From Paracoccus amoyensis (GTDB taxonomy: Bacteria > Pseudomonadota > Alphaproteobacteria > Rhodobacterales > Rhodobacteraceae), in contig NZ_JACOQL010000004.1 in the NCBI RefSeq assembly GCF_014490725.1, positions 186,001 to 250,000 of the forward strand: a stretch of 64,000 bases of DNA, written 5' to 3'. Numbering within the stretch: the first letter of the stretch is position 1; the number at the start of each line of letters is the position of its first letter. Both the position numbers and the translations under genes were made by a program. A model generated the notes under the pieces. The model was not told the origin of the DNA. It saw nothing but the letters and a program-made list of their open reading frames with translations, and did no database searches. Shown here in pieces: positions 34,902 to 45,464 of this stretch.

Positions 34902-37016
34902 TTACGGTTTCTGCGAGGTGTCCCTAATTCGTGCGACCTGCGCAACGTCGCTTTCGGCTTCAAGGGCAGTCATCAGGTTATGAAGATGCTCATGGTCACG
35001 CAATTCGACTGCAACGTCGATCCGATAGAAATCGGGCTTGCGATCAATGAACTCAAGATCCGAGATGTTCGCCCCCTGAGCGCCGATCAGGCTGCAGATA
35101 CGACCTAGAACACCTGCGTCGTGTCGAATGGTCAGTTCCAGCATGGTCGAATAGGCGGCGGGGTGACGGCCTTCGCGCCATTGCACATCAATCCAGCGGT
35201 CGGGCTGGTTTTCGTATTCTGCCAGCACGGGACAGTCGATAGCGTGAATGACGACGCCCTTGCCGCGATAGGTGATGCCCACGATCCGTTCCCCCGGCAA
35301 CGGGTTACAGCAGGGCGCACGCTGAATTTCGGCATCCGCTTCCAACCCGGCAAAGGGGCGGGAGATATCGACTTCATCATGTTCATCGACCAGATCGGGA
35401 TACAGGATCTGCAAAACTTCCTTGGCCGAATGTTCGGCGCTGCCGATCTGTGCCAGCAGATCGTCCGCGCTGCCCATGCCCATCTGCTTGGCCGCGGTGC
35501 GCAATGCCTTATCCGTCACCTTGCGGCCGACATGCTCAAAACTGACGCGGACCAATTCGCGGCCAAGGCGGATAAAGCGGTCGCGGTCTTCTTCGCGAAG
35601 ACTGCGGCGAATCGCGGCCTTGGCGCGGCCTGTGACGACGATATCCAGCCAGGTTGCCTGCGGACGCTGACCCGACGCGGCGATGATATCCACCGACTGC
35701 CCATTCCGCAGCCGCGTCCACAGCGGCACACGGATACCATCGACCTTGGCACCCACGCAGGAATTGCCCAGCTTCGTGTGGATCGCATAGGCGAAATCAA
35801 TCGGTGTCGCGCCCTTGGGCAACTGAATCACATCACCTTTGGGCGTGAAACAGAACACCTGATCTTGATACATCTCAAGCTTGACGTGCTCCAAAAACTC
35901 GTCGTGATCCTCGCCCTCGAACCGGTTGGTCATGCTTTGAACCCATTCGGTCGGGTTCACGGCGAAGGGGTTCTTGGTGGGCACGCCATCGCGGTAAGCC
36001 CAGTGTGCGGCAACGCCAGCCTCGGCCACTTCGTGCATCTGGCGGGTGCGGATCTGCACCTCGACCCGCTTGCCGTCGCGGCCTGACACCGTGGTGTGGA
36101 TACTGCGATAGCCGTTCGATTTCGGCTGGCTGATGTAATCCTTGAACCGGCCCGGTACCGCGCGCCAGCGGTGATGGATCACGCCAAGCGCCCGATAGCT
36201 GTCCATTTCCGATTTGGTGATGATGCGAAAGCCGTAAATGTCGGACAGCCGGGAAAAGGCCAGCTGCTTTTCCTGCATTTTGCGCCAGACCGAGAAGGGA
36301 CGCTTGGCGCGGCCGAAGACCGTGGCTTCGATCCCGGCCTTTTCCAGCTCGACCCGGATATCTGCGGTGATCTGGCCGATGATGTCGCCGGATTCACGTT
36401 GCAGGCTGACAAAGCGGCGGATGATCGACTTGCGCGCCTCGGGATTGATGACCTTGAAGGCCAGATCCTCAAGCTCTTCGCGCATCCATTGCATACCCAT
36501 GCGACCGGCCAGAGGCGCAAAGATATCCATTGTCTCGCGTGCTTTCTGCACCTGCTTTTCGGGCCGCATCGACCGGATCGTGCGCATGTTGTGCAGACGG
36601 TCGGCCAGCTTGACCAGAATGACCCGCAAATCGCGCGACATGGCCATGAACAGCTTGCGAAAGTTCTCGGCCTGCTTCGAGGCGGTCGAACTGAGCTGAA
36701 GATTGGTCAGCTTGGTTACGCCATCGACCAGTTCGGCGATTTCTTCGCCAAAGATCGTGGCGATCTCATCCTTGGTCGATCGGGTGTCTTCTACCGTATC
36801 ATGCAGCAATGCGGTCACGATGGTCGCATCGTCCAGACGCATTTCGGTCAGGATGGCGGCGACAGCGATAGGATGGGTGAAATAGGGTTCGCCTGAATGG
36901 CGAAACTGACCTTCGTGCATCCGCATGCCATATTCATAGGCTTCGCGGATAAGGTCAGAATTGCTTTTCGGGTTGTAGTTGCGAACAAGCGCAATGAGGT
37001 CTTCGACGTCGATCAT
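34902..37016 (-). CDS. rsh: Bifunctional (p)ppGpp synthetase/hydrolase (Rsh, SpoT/RelA family)
   Basis: It makes and degrades the alarmone ppGpp in the stringent response. The 704-residue protein has, in order, an HD hydrolase domain (FTHPIAVAAILTEM, TALLHDTVEDT), the synthetase domain (IYGFRIITKSEMDSYRALGV, YRSIHTTV), a TGS domain (CFTPKGDVIQLPKGATPIDF) and a C-terminal ACT domain (LGRICSLIGAQGANISDLEF). The intact HD motif argues for real hydrolase activity. It follows rpoZ, the gene order normal in this class. Confidence 0.95.
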   Translation of the reverse strand: MIDVEDLIALVRNYNPKSNSDLIREAYEYGMRMHEGQFRHSGEPYFTHPIAVAAILTEMRLDDATIVTALLHDTVEDTRSTKDEIATIFGEEIAELVDGVTKLTNLQLSSTASKQAENFRKLFMAMSRDLRVILVKLADRLHNMRTIRSMRPEKQVQKARETMDIFAPLAGRMGMQWMREELEDLAFKVINPEARKSIIRRFVSLQRESGDIIGQITADIRVELEKAGIEATVFGRAKRPFSVWRKMQEKQLAFSRLSDIYGFRIITKSEMDSYRALGVIHHRWRAVPGRFKDYISQPKSNGYRSIHTTVSGRDGKRVEVQIRTRQMHEVAEAGVAAHWAYRDGVPTKNPFAVNPTEWVQSMTNRFEGEDHDEFLEHVKLEMYQDQVFCFTPKGDVIQLPKGATPIDFAYAIHTKLGNSCVGAKVDGIRVPLWTRLRNGQSVDIIAASGQRPQATWLDIVVTGRAKAAIRRSLREEDRDRFIRLGRELVRVSFEHVGRKVTDKALRTAAKQMGMGSADDLLAQIGSAEHSAKEVLQILYPDLVDEHDEVDISRPFAGLEADAEIQRAPCCNPLPGERIVGITYRGKGVVIHAIDCPVLAEYENQPDRWIDVQWREGRHPAAYSTMLELTIRHDAGVLGRICSLIGAQGANISDLEFIDRKPDFYRIDVAVELRDHEHLHNLMTALEAESDVAQVARIRDTSQKP

Positions 37017-37047
37017 GATCCTGACGAAGACCTCATCCGTAATTCGT

Positions 37048-37401
37048 TTACCGCTGGTTTGCTTCCAGCATCATGCGCAACATCCGCTCTTCCGATTCTT
37101 CGTCGGCGGGTTTGGGGCGATCAATTTCCGCGCCCAGAAGCAGCGCCATCGCGTCTTCTTCCGGTTCATCGACTTCGATCTGGGTCTGGGTCGATTCGAT
37201 CATCCGTTCGCGCAGATCATCGACAGGCTGGGTTTCGTCGGCGATTTCGCGCAGCGCGACAACAGGGTTCTTGTCATTGTCGCGTTCTACCGTCGGCGCG
37301 CTGCCGGTCGCGATTTCACGCGCACGATGCGATGCCAGCATCACCAGATCAAACCGGTTTGGAACTTTGTCGACGCAATCTTCGACCGTTACGCGGGCCA
37401 T
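37048..37401 (-). CDS. rpoZ: RNA polymerase omega subunit
   Basis: This 117-residue subunit aids RNA polymerase assembly and, in relatives, forms one ppGpp binding site. The core is [20 protein letters not shown] and [11 protein letters not shown]. The C-terminal extension ([20 protein letters not shown]) is longer than in E. coli, as usual in Rhodobacterales. It is directly upstream of rsh. Confidence 0.96.
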   Translation of the reverse strand: MARVTVEDCVDKVPNRFDLVMLASHRAREIATGSAPTVERDNDKNPVVALREIADETQPVDDLRERMIESTQTQIEVDEPEEDAMALLLGAEIDRPKPADEESEERMLRMMLEANQR

Positions 37402-37473
37402 ATGTCACCTGTGCTGTTTCGAATCGGATATTCCGGGGGCGAACCGAGTATTTGAAGGTTGCAAGCGAAAATG

Positions 37474-38079
37474 TCAAGGAACACTGGCCCGAAAGCCATC
37501 GGCCAAGGGCTGCATTCCCGATGTCGCTTCCGGGGCCAGATTTCCAAGCATCTCAATCACACTCAGTCCGGTCAGAGGATGACGCCACAACGGTGCGATC
37601 TGGGCCAAAGGGGCCAGGACAAAGCCGCGATCCTGCATTCGGGGATGTGGAAGAATGAGTTCGGATGGTGTGTGAATTTGTTGATCGTTTTGCGAAAGCG
37701 CCATCCAGTGTTCTAAAGTTGCGTGATTCGGCGCGATCTGATCATCAAAAGCAATCAGATCCAGGTCCAGCACGCGTGCCGACCAGCGACCTGTGCTGCG
37801 ATCCCTGCCGAAATCTGCCTCAATTTTGTGCAGTCTCTCCAGCACTTCGTCAGAGCGCAAATTCGTCGCAATTGCTGCCGTTGCGTTAACGAAATCGGGG
37901 CCAGAGCCATGGGGCACGGCAGGGGTTTTCCAGAAACAGCTTAATGCAGTTATTGTAATATTTTTCTCATTGTGCAGAGTGCTGATCGCTGCATGCAGTG
38001 TTACACTCGCACTGCCTGTAGTGGACGGTAAATTGGCACCCAAGGCGATCAGTCCTAAAGATAAAGACAGGTTCGTCAC
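37474..38079 (-). CDS. folK: HPPK, 2-amino-4-hydroxy-6-hydroxymethyldihydropteridine pyrophosphokinase
   Basis: It transfers pyrophosphate from ATP to the pterin in folate synthesis. The 201-residue protein has LGANLPS at the start, the HPPK signature DRSTGRWSARVLDLDLIAFD (metal-binding Asp pair) and LPHPRMQDRGFVLAPLAQIA. The start is GTG at 38077-38079 behind GGAGGAGC. Base use in the first third is noticeably more AT-rich than its neighbours. It is on the same strand as rpoZ. Confidence 0.94.
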   Translation of the reverse strand: MTNLSLSLGLIALGANLPSTTGSASVTLHAAISTLHNEKNITITALSCFWKTPAVPHGSGPDFVNATAAIATNLRSDEVLERLHKIEADFGRDRSTGRWSARVLDLDLIAFDDQIAPNHATLEHWMALSQNDQQIHTPSELILPHPRMQDRGFVLAPLAQIAPLWRHPLTGLSVIEMLGNLAPEATSGMQPLADGFRASVP

Positions 38080-38184
38080 GCTGCTCCTCCCGTCCTAAAA
38101 CGCTGTTATCGGGCCACTTATTCCGAGACCCTCACCTCGGTCGACCCGCAACTGAACGCTCAAGTCCCATTGAAGGCAATAAGA

Positions 38185-38733
38185 ATGTTTTACAAGGATG
38201 ACCGATTAGCGATTTTCATAGATGGCGCGAACCTGTACGCCGCTGCAAAATCGCTGGGCTTTGATATAGATTACAAGCTGTTACGACAAGAGTTCGACCG
38301 CCGCGGCAAATTGATGCGTGCCTATTACTATACCGCGCTGATGGAAGGCGAAGAATATTCCCCGATCCGTCCGCTGGTCGATTGGCTGCACTACAACGGC
38401 TATTGTGTCGTAACCAAGCCCGCGAAGGAATACACCGATACGATGGGTCGGCGTAAGGTCAAAGGCAACATGGATATCGAGCTGACCATCGACGCGATGC
38501 AGCTGGCCCCGCGCCTGGACCATGCCGTCCTGTTTTCCGGCGATGGCGACTTTCGCCCGCTGATCGAGGCGTTGCAACGTCAGGGCGTCCGCGTCTCTGT
38601 CGTCTCGACGATCCGCTCGCAACCCCCGATGATCGCCGACGACCTGCGCCGCCAGGCCGACAACTTCATCGAACTGGACGCGCTGCGCGACATCATCGGC
38701 CGCCCGCCGCGCGAACCCCAGGGCGACGAGTAA
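38185..38733 (+). CDS. NYN-domain (LabA/DUF88) protein, possible ribonuclease
   Basis: This 182-residue PIN-like NYN domain has the acidic metal-site residues in LAIFIDGANLYA, KGNMDIELTIDAM and LFSGDGDFRPLIEAL. Proteins of this family in alphaproteobacteria are widespread and uncharacterised; an RNase role is a family inference. The ATG at 38185 is preferred to the TTG at 38170 because homologues begin MFYKDD-like. It is divergent from folK. Confidence 0.87.
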   Translation: MFYKDDRLAIFIDGANLYAAAKSLGFDIDYKLLRQEFDRRGKLMRAYYYTALMEGEEYSPIRPLVDWLHYNGYCVVTKPAKEYTDTMGRRKVKGNMDIELTIDAMQLAPRLDHAVLFSGDGDFRPLIEALQRQGVRVSVVSTIRSQPPMIADDLRRQADNFIELDALRDIIGRPPREPQGDE

Positions 38734-38775
38734 CGTGTAACGCCCGCGCGATCTGCCTTTGCGCGGGCGCTTGGA

Positions 38776-39091
38776 TGTGGCCAATTCATCTTCGCGCAAC
38801 CTGCCCATCATTTCCACGGTAAGCGGGATATCCGCTTTGCCGGCAGCGTTGAAATGCGCTTGGGATGAACCGGATCCGTTAACGGAACGTCAGAAGGAAT
38901 TGATCCGGGCATGCCTGCCCGCAGACCTCATTGAAGACGAAGCTGCGCCGACACGCGAAGATCAACTGGAATACTTGCAGCGGATCGTCAGCGCTTGCGA
39001 TGAAATTTCAAAAAACGAACGTCGAATGGACGAGCCAGAGGCACAAGGAAGGCCTGGTTTCTTCATCTGCACGGCTCGCCGCTTTTTTTGA
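38776..39091 (+). CDS. Hypothetical small protein, doubtful
   Basis: A frame with a possible GTG start near 38776 encodes about 104 residues. The middle is charged and helical in look (PLTERQKELIRACLPADLIE, then EDQLEYLQRIVSACDEISKN) while the C-terminus (GFFICTARRFF) reads as non-coding. No family was recognised. It may be a real small gene or a relic; it fills the gap between the NYN gene and pyrG. Confidence 0.35.
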
Positions 39092-39144
39092 CGACTGACG
39101 AAGGGCCGCAGAAACTTACGCGCCATGCGATTTTTAAGGGGGGG

Positions 39145-40788
39145 TTAGACCAACCGCCCCTCTTCCATAGCGGCCCGCACAAAGCCTGCAAACAGGGGTG
39201 CAGGCTCAAACGGCTTTGACTTCAGTTCGGGATGCGACTGCACGCCGATGAACCACGGGTGTTTGGGGTATTCGACAGCCTCGGGCAGTTTGCCGTCCGG
39301 CGACATGCCGGAAAATGACATGCCTGCGGCTTCCAGCTGATCGCGATAGGTGGCATCCACTTCGTAGCGGTGGCGGTGGCGGTCCTCGATCTCGGTCGCG
39401 CCGCCATAGACTTCGGAAATCTTGGAATCGGGTTTCAGGATGGCGGTATAGGCGCCCAGACGCATGGTGCCGCCCTTGTCATCCGACAGTTTGCGCTGGA
39501 CGGTATAATTACCCTGCACCCATTCCTTCAGGTGATAGACGACAGGGGTGAAACGCGATTTTCCGGCCTCGTGGTCGAATTCCTCGCTGCCTGCATCGGG
39601 CAGATCGGCCAGATTGCGTGCGCCTTCGATCACGGCCATCTGCATGCCCAGACAGATGCCCAGATAGGGAACCTCTTTTTCGCGGGCATATTTCGCGGCG
39701 GCGATCATGCCTTCGGTGCCACGTTCACCAAAGCCACCCGGAACGATGATGCCGTGATAGCCGTCCAGCGTATGCGCACCGTCCCCTTCCAGCTTTTCGC
39801 TGTCGACCCATTCGGCCTTGACGCGGACGCGGTTGGCCATGCCGCCATGGGTCAGCGCCTCGGCTATGGATTTATAAGCATCTTCAAGCTGGGTGTATTT
39901 GCCGACGATGGCGACCTTCACCTCGCCTTCGGCATTTTCCAGACGGTCCATCACATCTTCCCAACGGGACAGATCGGGGCGCGGGGCAGGGCTGATGCCA
40001 AAAACGTCCAGAACCGCCTGATCCAGACCCGCACGGTGATAGGCCAGCGGCGCTTCGTAGATCGATTTCAGATCATAGGCGGGGATGACGTGATCGGGGC
40101 GGACGTTACAGAACAGCGCAATCTTGGCGCGTTCCTTTTCGGGGATCAGGTGTTCGCTGCGGCAGACCAGAACATCGGGGGCAAGGCCGATGGATTGCAG
40201 TTCCTTGACGCTGTGCTGCGTCGGCTTGGTCTTCAATTCACCGCTGGCCGCCAGATAGGGGAGCAGCGTCAGGTGCATCAGGATGCAGTTGCCACGGGGG
40301 CGTTCATGGGTGAACTGGCGAATCGCCTCGAAAAAGGGCAGGCCCTCGATATCGCCGACGGTGCCGCCGATTTCGCACAGCATGAAATCGACTTCGTCTT
40401 CGCCGATGGACAGGAAATCCTTGATCTCATTGGTGACGTGGGGAATGACCTGAATGGTCTTGCCCAGATATTGGCCACGACGCTCTTTCTCCAGCACGTT
40501 GGAATAGATGCGGCCCGACGAAATGGAATCGGTCTTGCGGGCGTGGACGCCTGTGAATCGCTCGTAATGGCCAAGGTCCAGATCGGTCTCCGCGCCATCA
40601 TCGGTGACAAACACCTCGCCATGTTCAAAGGGCGACATCGTGCCGGGATCGACATTCAGATAGGGATCCAGCTTGCGCAGGCGGACGGTGTATCCGCGGG
40701 CCTGAAGCAACGCGCCCAACGCCGCCGATGCCAACCCTTTGCCAAGGGATGAAACCACGCCGCCGGTGATAAAGATGTAACGCGCCAT
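39145..40788 (-). CDS. pyrG: CTP synthase
   Basis: It aminates UTP to CTP using glutamine and ATP. At 547 residues it is full length. The synthase domain starts [20 protein letters not shown] and includes [20 protein letters not shown]; the glutamine amidotransferase domain has the nucleophile in [16 protein letters not shown] and the triad His/Glu in SHPELKSKP. It is followed upstream by secG on the same strand, a common alphaproteobacterial pair. Confidence 0.97.
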   Translation of the reverse strand: MARYIFITGGVVSSLGKGLASAALGALLQARGYTVRLRKLDPYLNVDPGTMSPFEHGEVFVTDDGAETDLDLGHYERFTGVHARKTDSISSGRIYSNVLEKERRGQYLGKTIQVIPHVTNEIKDFLSIGEDEVDFMLCEIGGTVGDIEGLPFFEAIRQFTHERPRGNCILMHLTLLPYLAASGELKTKPTQHSVKELQSIGLAPDVLVCRSEHLIPEKERAKIALFCNVRPDHVIPAYDLKSIYEAPLAYHRAGLDQAVLDVFGISPAPRPDLSRWEDVMDRLENAEGEVKVAIVGKYTQLEDAYKSIAEALTHGGMANRVRVKAEWVDSEKLEGDGAHTLDGYHGIIVPGGFGERGTEGMIAAAKYAREKEVPYLGICLGMQMAVIEGARNLADLPDAGSEEFDHEAGKSRFTPVVYHLKEWVQGNYTVQRKLSDDKGGTMRLGAYTAILKPDSKISEVYGGATEIEDRHRHRYEVDATYRDQLEAAGMSFSGMSPDGKLPEAVEYPKHPWFIGVQSHPELKSKPFEPAPLFAGFVRAAMEEGRLV

Positions 40789-40938
40789 GAGGCCCCCGTG
40801 AGTGCAAAGATCAGATTATCTGCAGGCCGATTATCGCCAGCATCACGGGACTCAAGATATAGACTATTCGGCCCGTGGCCGCAATGGACCGCAAGTTGAT
40901 GTAGGGCAGATTTAATCCGCCCCCAATTATTGTGTGGC

Positions 40939-41481
40939 TTAATTTGCCGGTGCTGGCGGTTCTGCGGCGTTGTCTGCAGCAGGTGCCGCAGGCGCTGTCG
41001 CTTCGGGCACGACTTCGGCGGGGGCTTCCGTTGCGGGTGCAGCTTCGTTTGCCGATGGGGGCGTAACGGGGGCGGCAGCGGCGGGCGCTTCGGTGGTCGT
41101 GCTTGCCGCAGGGGCCGCGGCATCAGGCGCGGGCGGGGTCAGCGGATCGCCACCGGTCGACGGGGGCGGCGTATAGGCCGGCAATTGCGGCGTGGTCGTG
41201 CCCTGGTTCTGTCTGCTTTCAGGAACGCCCAGCTGATCCATGATCGAGCTGTTGGACACCTGGCTTGCCGCAATGATGGTCAGCGCGATCGAGGTGACGA
41301 ACAGCGCGATTCCAAAGATCCATGTCAGGCGGGTCAGCGCATTGGCTGCCTGACGGCCGCTCATGACGCCGCCGGTTCCTCCCCCCATGCCAAGCCCACC
41401 GCCTTCCGAGCGTTGCAACAGCACGACGCCGGTCAACAGCACTGCAAGAATAAGATGGACGGTCAGGACGACGTTTTCCAC
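40939..41481 (-). CDS. secG: Preprotein translocase subunit SecG with long Ala/Pro-rich tail
   Basis: This subunit of the SecYEG channel has two membrane helices (VHLILAVLLTGVVLLQRSEG and WIFGIALFVTSIALTIIAAS) joined by the conserved GGGLGMGGGTGGVMSGR loop. The usual protein is near 75-120 residues; here 180, because about 90 residues of low-complexity Ala/Pro/Thr/Glu sequence follow the second helix. Such tails occur in Rhodobacterales SecG. Divergent from cobQ. Confidence 0.9.
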   Translation of the reverse strand: MENVVLTVHLILAVLLTGVVLLQRSEGGGLGMGGGTGGVMSGRQAANALTRLTWIFGIALFVTSIALTIIAASQVSNSSIMDQLGVPESRQNQGTTTPQLPAYTPPPSTGGDPLTPPAPDAAAPAASTTTEAPAAAAPVTPPSANEAAPATEAPAEVVPEATAPAAPAADNAAEPPAPAN

Positions 41482-41552
41482 GGCATTCGGCCTTTCATTT
41501 GCGGACGCGCCTATCTAGTCATCCAAACAGGTGATGGCAAGCGAAGTGTCCA

Positions 41553-42983
41553 ATGTCGACAATCATGATTCAGGGCACAGGCTCGAATGTGGGAAAATCG
41601 CTGCTGGTTGCAGGGTTGTGCCGGGCCGCGCTGCGGCGCGGACTGTCGGTCGCGCCCTTCAAACCGCAGAACATGTCGAACAATGCTGCCGTGACAGCGG
41701 ATGGTGGCGAAATCGGGCGGGCACAGGCATTGCAAGCGAGGGCATGCGGGTTGCAGCCCATGACCGACATGAACCCGGTTCTGCTGAAGCCTGAAACCGA
41801 TACCGGCGCGCAGGTCATTCTGCATGGCCGTGCCATCGCCCGTGCCCAGGCCCGCGATTACGCCACGTTAAAACCGCTGCTGATGCAGGGTGTCATGGAC
41901 AGTTTTCGCCGCTTGCGGGGCGCGTATGACGTGGTGATCGTCGAAGGCGCGGGCAGCCCGGCCGAGGTCAATCTGCGTCCGCGTGACATTGCCAATATGG
42001 GATTCGCCCGTGCCGCCAATGTTCCGGTCATTCTGGCGGGGGATATCGACAGGGGTGGTGTGATTGCGCAGATCGTCGGAACGCGGGCGGTGATCGATCC
42101 CGAAGATGCCGCGATGATCTGCGGTTTTCTGATCAATAAGTTCCGTGGCGATCCGCGTCTTTTCGATGACGGGTATCAGATGATTGCGGACCATACTGGC
42201 TGGCGCGGTTTCGGTGTCGTGCCATGGTTCCCGAACGCTCATCTTTTGCCGGCCGAGGACGCGGTGGATCTGCGCGCTTCGAAAGGGCAGGGCGTGCGTA
42301 TCGTCTGCCTGATACTGTCGCGCATCGCGAATTTCGACGATCTGGACCCGTTGGCGGCAGAGCCGGGCGTGCAACTGACCATGTTGGGGCCTGGACGACC
42401 GATTCCCGGCGATGCGGATGTGGTGATCATTCCGGGCACGAAATCGACCCTTGGCGATCTGGCGTTCCTGCGTGCGCAAGGTTGGGATATCGACCTGACG
42501 GCCCATATCCGGCGGGGCGGGCATGTGTTGGGCATTTGCGGTGGCTATCAGATGCTGGGTCGCGTGATCCACGACCCCGAAGGCAGGGATGGCATGGCGG
42601 GGCAGGTCGCGGGGCTTGGCCTGCTGAATGTGGAGACCACGATGTCAGCCGACAAACATCTGCAGCGGATCACCGGCACGGCCTTGGGCCAGCCTGTCAC
42701 CGGCTATGAAATCCATATGGGCCGCACGTGTGGCCCGGATTGCGCACGACCCTTTGCCCGAATTCCCCATGCGGATGGCGCAGTTGATTCCAACGGCCGG
42801 ATCGCGGGCACCTATCTGCACGGGCTTTTTGCCGACGATAGTTTCCGCGCGGCATGGTTGGCGCAACTGGGGGCGTCCTCACAGCCGGGATATGAGGCGG
42901 GCGTGGATCAAACGCTGGACGAACTGGCCGATCATCTGGAAGCACATCTGGATGTGGGGGGATTGCTGGCCGTTGCCCGCTAG
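41553..42983 (+). CDS. cobQ: Adenosylcobyric acid synthase (CobQ)
   Basis: It amidates four carboxylates of adenosylcobyrinic acid a,c-diamide in cobalamin synthesis. The 476-residue protein has a P-loop-like [31 protein letters not shown] and [16 protein letters not shown], and a C-terminal class I glutamine amidotransferase with the nucleophile in [10 protein letters not shown] and GYEIHMG. No cobalamin riboswitch fits in the 71-base gap upstream, and no other cob gene is in the window. Confidence 0.95.
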   Translation: MSTIMIQGTGSNVGKSLLVAGLCRAALRRGLSVAPFKPQNMSNNAAVTADGGEIGRAQALQARACGLQPMTDMNPVLLKPETDTGAQVILHGRAIARAQARDYATLKPLLMQGVMDSFRRLRGAYDVVIVEGAGSPAEVNLRPRDIANMGFARAANVPVILAGDIDRGGVIAQIVGTRAVIDPEDAAMICGFLINKFRGDPRLFDDGYQMIADHTGWRGFGVVPWFPNAHLLPAEDAVDLRASKGQGVRIVCLILSRIANFDDLDPLAAEPGVQLTMLGPGRPIPGDADVVIIPGTKSTLGDLAFLRAQGWDIDLTAHIRRGGHVLGICGGYQMLGRVIHDPEGRDGMAGQVAGLGLLNVETTMSADKHLQRITGTALGQPVTGYEIHMGRTCGPDCARPFARIPHADGAVDSNGRIAGTYLHGLFADDSFRAAWLAQLGASSQPGYEAGVDQTLDELADHLEAHLDVGGLLAVAR

Positions 42984-43002
42984 ATTTCCCGGTTAGCTGT
43001 CA

Positions 43003-44297
43003 TTACCACCCTGCAGAGGCGGACATGAAGATATCATGCAAGATCTGCCGCCGACGCGCAGTTGCGTCATAGTCCGTCTCGGTTCGGGTCATAAGTTCAC
43101 TGCAGTTGCCGCCGCCGGATCGCTCTGCGACAGCGGCATCGCACCATCGGACCCATTTGTCCGAGGGGTGCTGCGCCCGTGCCCAGAAATCGGTCATATC
43201 GCTGCAAAGGGTTTCGGCGCCGTCGGTGCAGCCCATCGCCATCGACACAAAGGCGACATATTGCGCAGTTTGATCGCCCATCGCTGTGCCATCTGATGAC
43301 TGGAGGGCATATTAGCCAGAAAATGACAGCCTTCGGCGTCGATAAATTGCCCGTCATTATGGGTAAAGCAGGCCCGATTAAGATAATACCACGCCAGTTG
43401 CGGGTCTTTCATCTGGCCGGTGCCGGTGTGATGCATCCAGCCGATATATTTGCAGCCGTAGGGGCCGGTTCCGATGTCGTCGTCTTCGCAGACAAGCCGA
43501 AAGCGATCAGCGGCTTTTCCATAATCTCTGAACTGCGGGTTCAGCAGCCGGAATTTTCCGACGTAATAGCAATTGGGCGAAATAAACCCTTCGTCACAGG
43601 CCTTGTCATAGAAGGCGATGGCATCGGCGGTCTGGCCATGACGCTCGGCTATGCTGCCCCAGTCCCAGCAGGTATCGGCGTTAGAGTTTGGCACCCGCTC
43701 GCATTCAGGGATATTGGACACGGGCGGCAATGGCTGCCACCCCTCCTCGGGCAGGGTCTGAACGTTGCTGTCTTTATCGCGGCCCACGTCCCGCATCGCC
43801 CCGGCGATCCTGTCATAAGCCCGCTCTATCGTCGGGGGGGCACATTCCAGCGCGGCCAGCTGGGTATCGCCCCGTGTCACAGTCAGGCGCGTGTATTCCG
43901 CCAAGCTGCTCAAGTATGGGTCGTCACCCCCATCGAAGCCCATGTCGATCTGAAAGGCGTGATCACCACTGCGAAAGGTGACAACCTCATCAATCGTCGA
44001 TCCGGCGCCGTCGCGGCGACGATAATCAAGGTCGGTCAGTTTCGCCGTCAGCGTCAATTCCGGTGGGGCGTCCGCCATGCCATAGCTGTAGATCGCAGAA
44101 TCCTGGGTCAGGCACAGGTTCACCCGTTGCTGCTTTCCGGCGATCTGGCAGGTCAATGCCGGGGTTGTTGCATCGGCACACCGCGCGAACGCCACCGACG
44201 GGAAAAGGATGGCAAGGCTGGTCAGGAAAAGATGCACGACGCTTGGCAAACGAAAGCCCCTTTTGATCGCCAGGCAAGAGCGCCTGCGATTATCCAA
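43003..44297 (-). pseudogene. Secreted Sel1-like repeat protein, frameshifted
   Basis: The first frame (44297-43194) has a signal peptide (VVHLFLTSLAILFPSVAFAR) and about 330 residues ending in cysteine-spaced Sel1/TPR-like repeats (IAFYDKACDEGFISPNCYYV, AWYYLNRACFTHNDGQF). The coding sense then moves to another frame (43281-43003: TAQYVAFVSMAMGCTDGAET), which carries the expected C-terminus. A TAA at 43312-43314 in the second frame limits the shift to 43282-43312, where a single missing base would restore a protein of about 430 residues. Function unknown; exported by prediction. Confidence 0.75.
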
Positions 44298-44449
44298 CAG
44301 CGAACTGTCGCAGGTTAGCCGAAAGAATTGGGATCGTCACCGAAAAACAAGGGGTTGAAGCATGTTGATGGTCCGGCGGCCTGCATGCTGGCCGCATTGT
44401 GACCACCGATTCACTGGACGACATCGCCGCTACGCGCTAGGGCGAAGCT

Positions 44450-45403
44450 ATGGAACACATCAAGCCGCCTTTGACCCTGTATCTGGCCGCGCCGCGTGGT
44501 TTTTGCGCGGGCGTGGATCGCGCCATCAAGATTGTTGAACTGGCCCTGCAGAAATGGGGCGCGCCAGTCTATGTCCGGCACGAGATCGTGCACAACAAAT
44601 TCGTCGTGGACAGCCTGCGTGATCAGGGCGCCGTTTTCGTCGAGGAACTGGACGAATGTCCGACGGACCGTCCGGTAATCTTCTCGGCCCATGGCGTGCC
44701 CAAAGCGGTCCCGGCCGAGGCGCGTCGGCGCGAGATGGTCTTTGTCGATGCCACTTGCCCGCTGGTCAGCAAGGTCCATGTCGAAGCTGAGCGGCACTTT
44801 GCCAATGGGTTGCAGATGGTGATGATCGGTCACGCCGGCCACCCCGAGGTTTTGGGCACCATGGGCCAATTGCCCGAAGGCGAGGTTTTGCTGGTCGAGA
44901 CCGTCGCCGATGTCGCCGGGATCGAACCGCGTGATCCGCAAAGTCTGGCCTTTATCACCCAGACCACCCTGTCAGTTGACGATACCGCCGAAATCGTCGC
45001 GGCCCTGCAAAAGCGATTCCCGGCCATTATCGGTCCGGCCAAGGAAGATATCTGCTACGCCACCACCAACCGACAGGCCGCAGTCAAGGCAATCGCGGGC
45101 CAGATCGACGCCCTGCTGGTGATCGGCGCACCGAACAGTTCCAATTCGCGCCGCCTGGTCGAGGTGGGCAGCGCGGCGGGCTGCGCCTATTCGCAGCTTG
45201 TCATGCGGGCGGATCAGATCGACTGGCGGGCGATTGACGGCGCCCGCGCGGTGGGCGTCACCGCCGGTGCCAGCGCCCCCGAAGTGTTGGTGGACGAGGT
45301 CGTCGACGCCTTTCGTCAGCGCTATGACGTGACGGTCGAACTGGTCGAAACCGCACAGGAACGCGTTGAGTTCAAAGTTCCGCGCGTGCTTCGGGAAGCG
45401 TAA
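44450..45403 (+). CDS. ispH: 4-hydroxy-3-methylbut-2-enyl diphosphate reductase
   Basis: This is the last enzyme of the MEP isoprenoid pathway, producing IPP and DMAPP with an Fe-S cluster. The 317-residue protein has the three cluster cysteines in [22 protein letters not shown] and ICYATTNRQ, and the catalytic Glu/His environment around [13 protein letters not shown]. Its own promoter region lies in the 150 bases after the divergent Sel1-like gene. Confidence 0.96.
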   Translation: MEHIKPPLTLYLAAPRGFCAGVDRAIKIVELALQKWGAPVYVRHEIVHNKFVVDSLRDQGAVFVEELDECPTDRPVIFSAHGVPKAVPAEARRREMVFVDATCPLVSKVHVEAERHFANGLQMVMIGHAGHPEVLGTMGQLPEGEVLLVETVADVAGIEPRDPQSLAFITQTTLSVDDTAEIVAALQKRFPAIIGPAKEDICYATTNRQAAVKAIAGQIDALLVIGAPNSSNSRRLVEVGSAAGCAYSQLVMRADQIDWRAIDGARAVGVTAGASAPEVLVDEVVDAFRQRYDVTVELVETAQERVEFKVPRVLREA

Positions 45404-45464
45404 AGCCGATTGACCGCTGCCTGACTTCCCGCGACTAATCCTCGGTCGGGATAAGGACGCGATC

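Noticed and set aside
39370..40752. 460-residue plus-strand frame
   Set aside because: It lies entirely antisense to pyrG; no recognisable motif.
41482..41552. Cobalamin riboswitch ahead of cobQ
   Set aside because: Only 71 bases separate secG and cobQ, too short for the element, and no B12-box-like sequence is seen.
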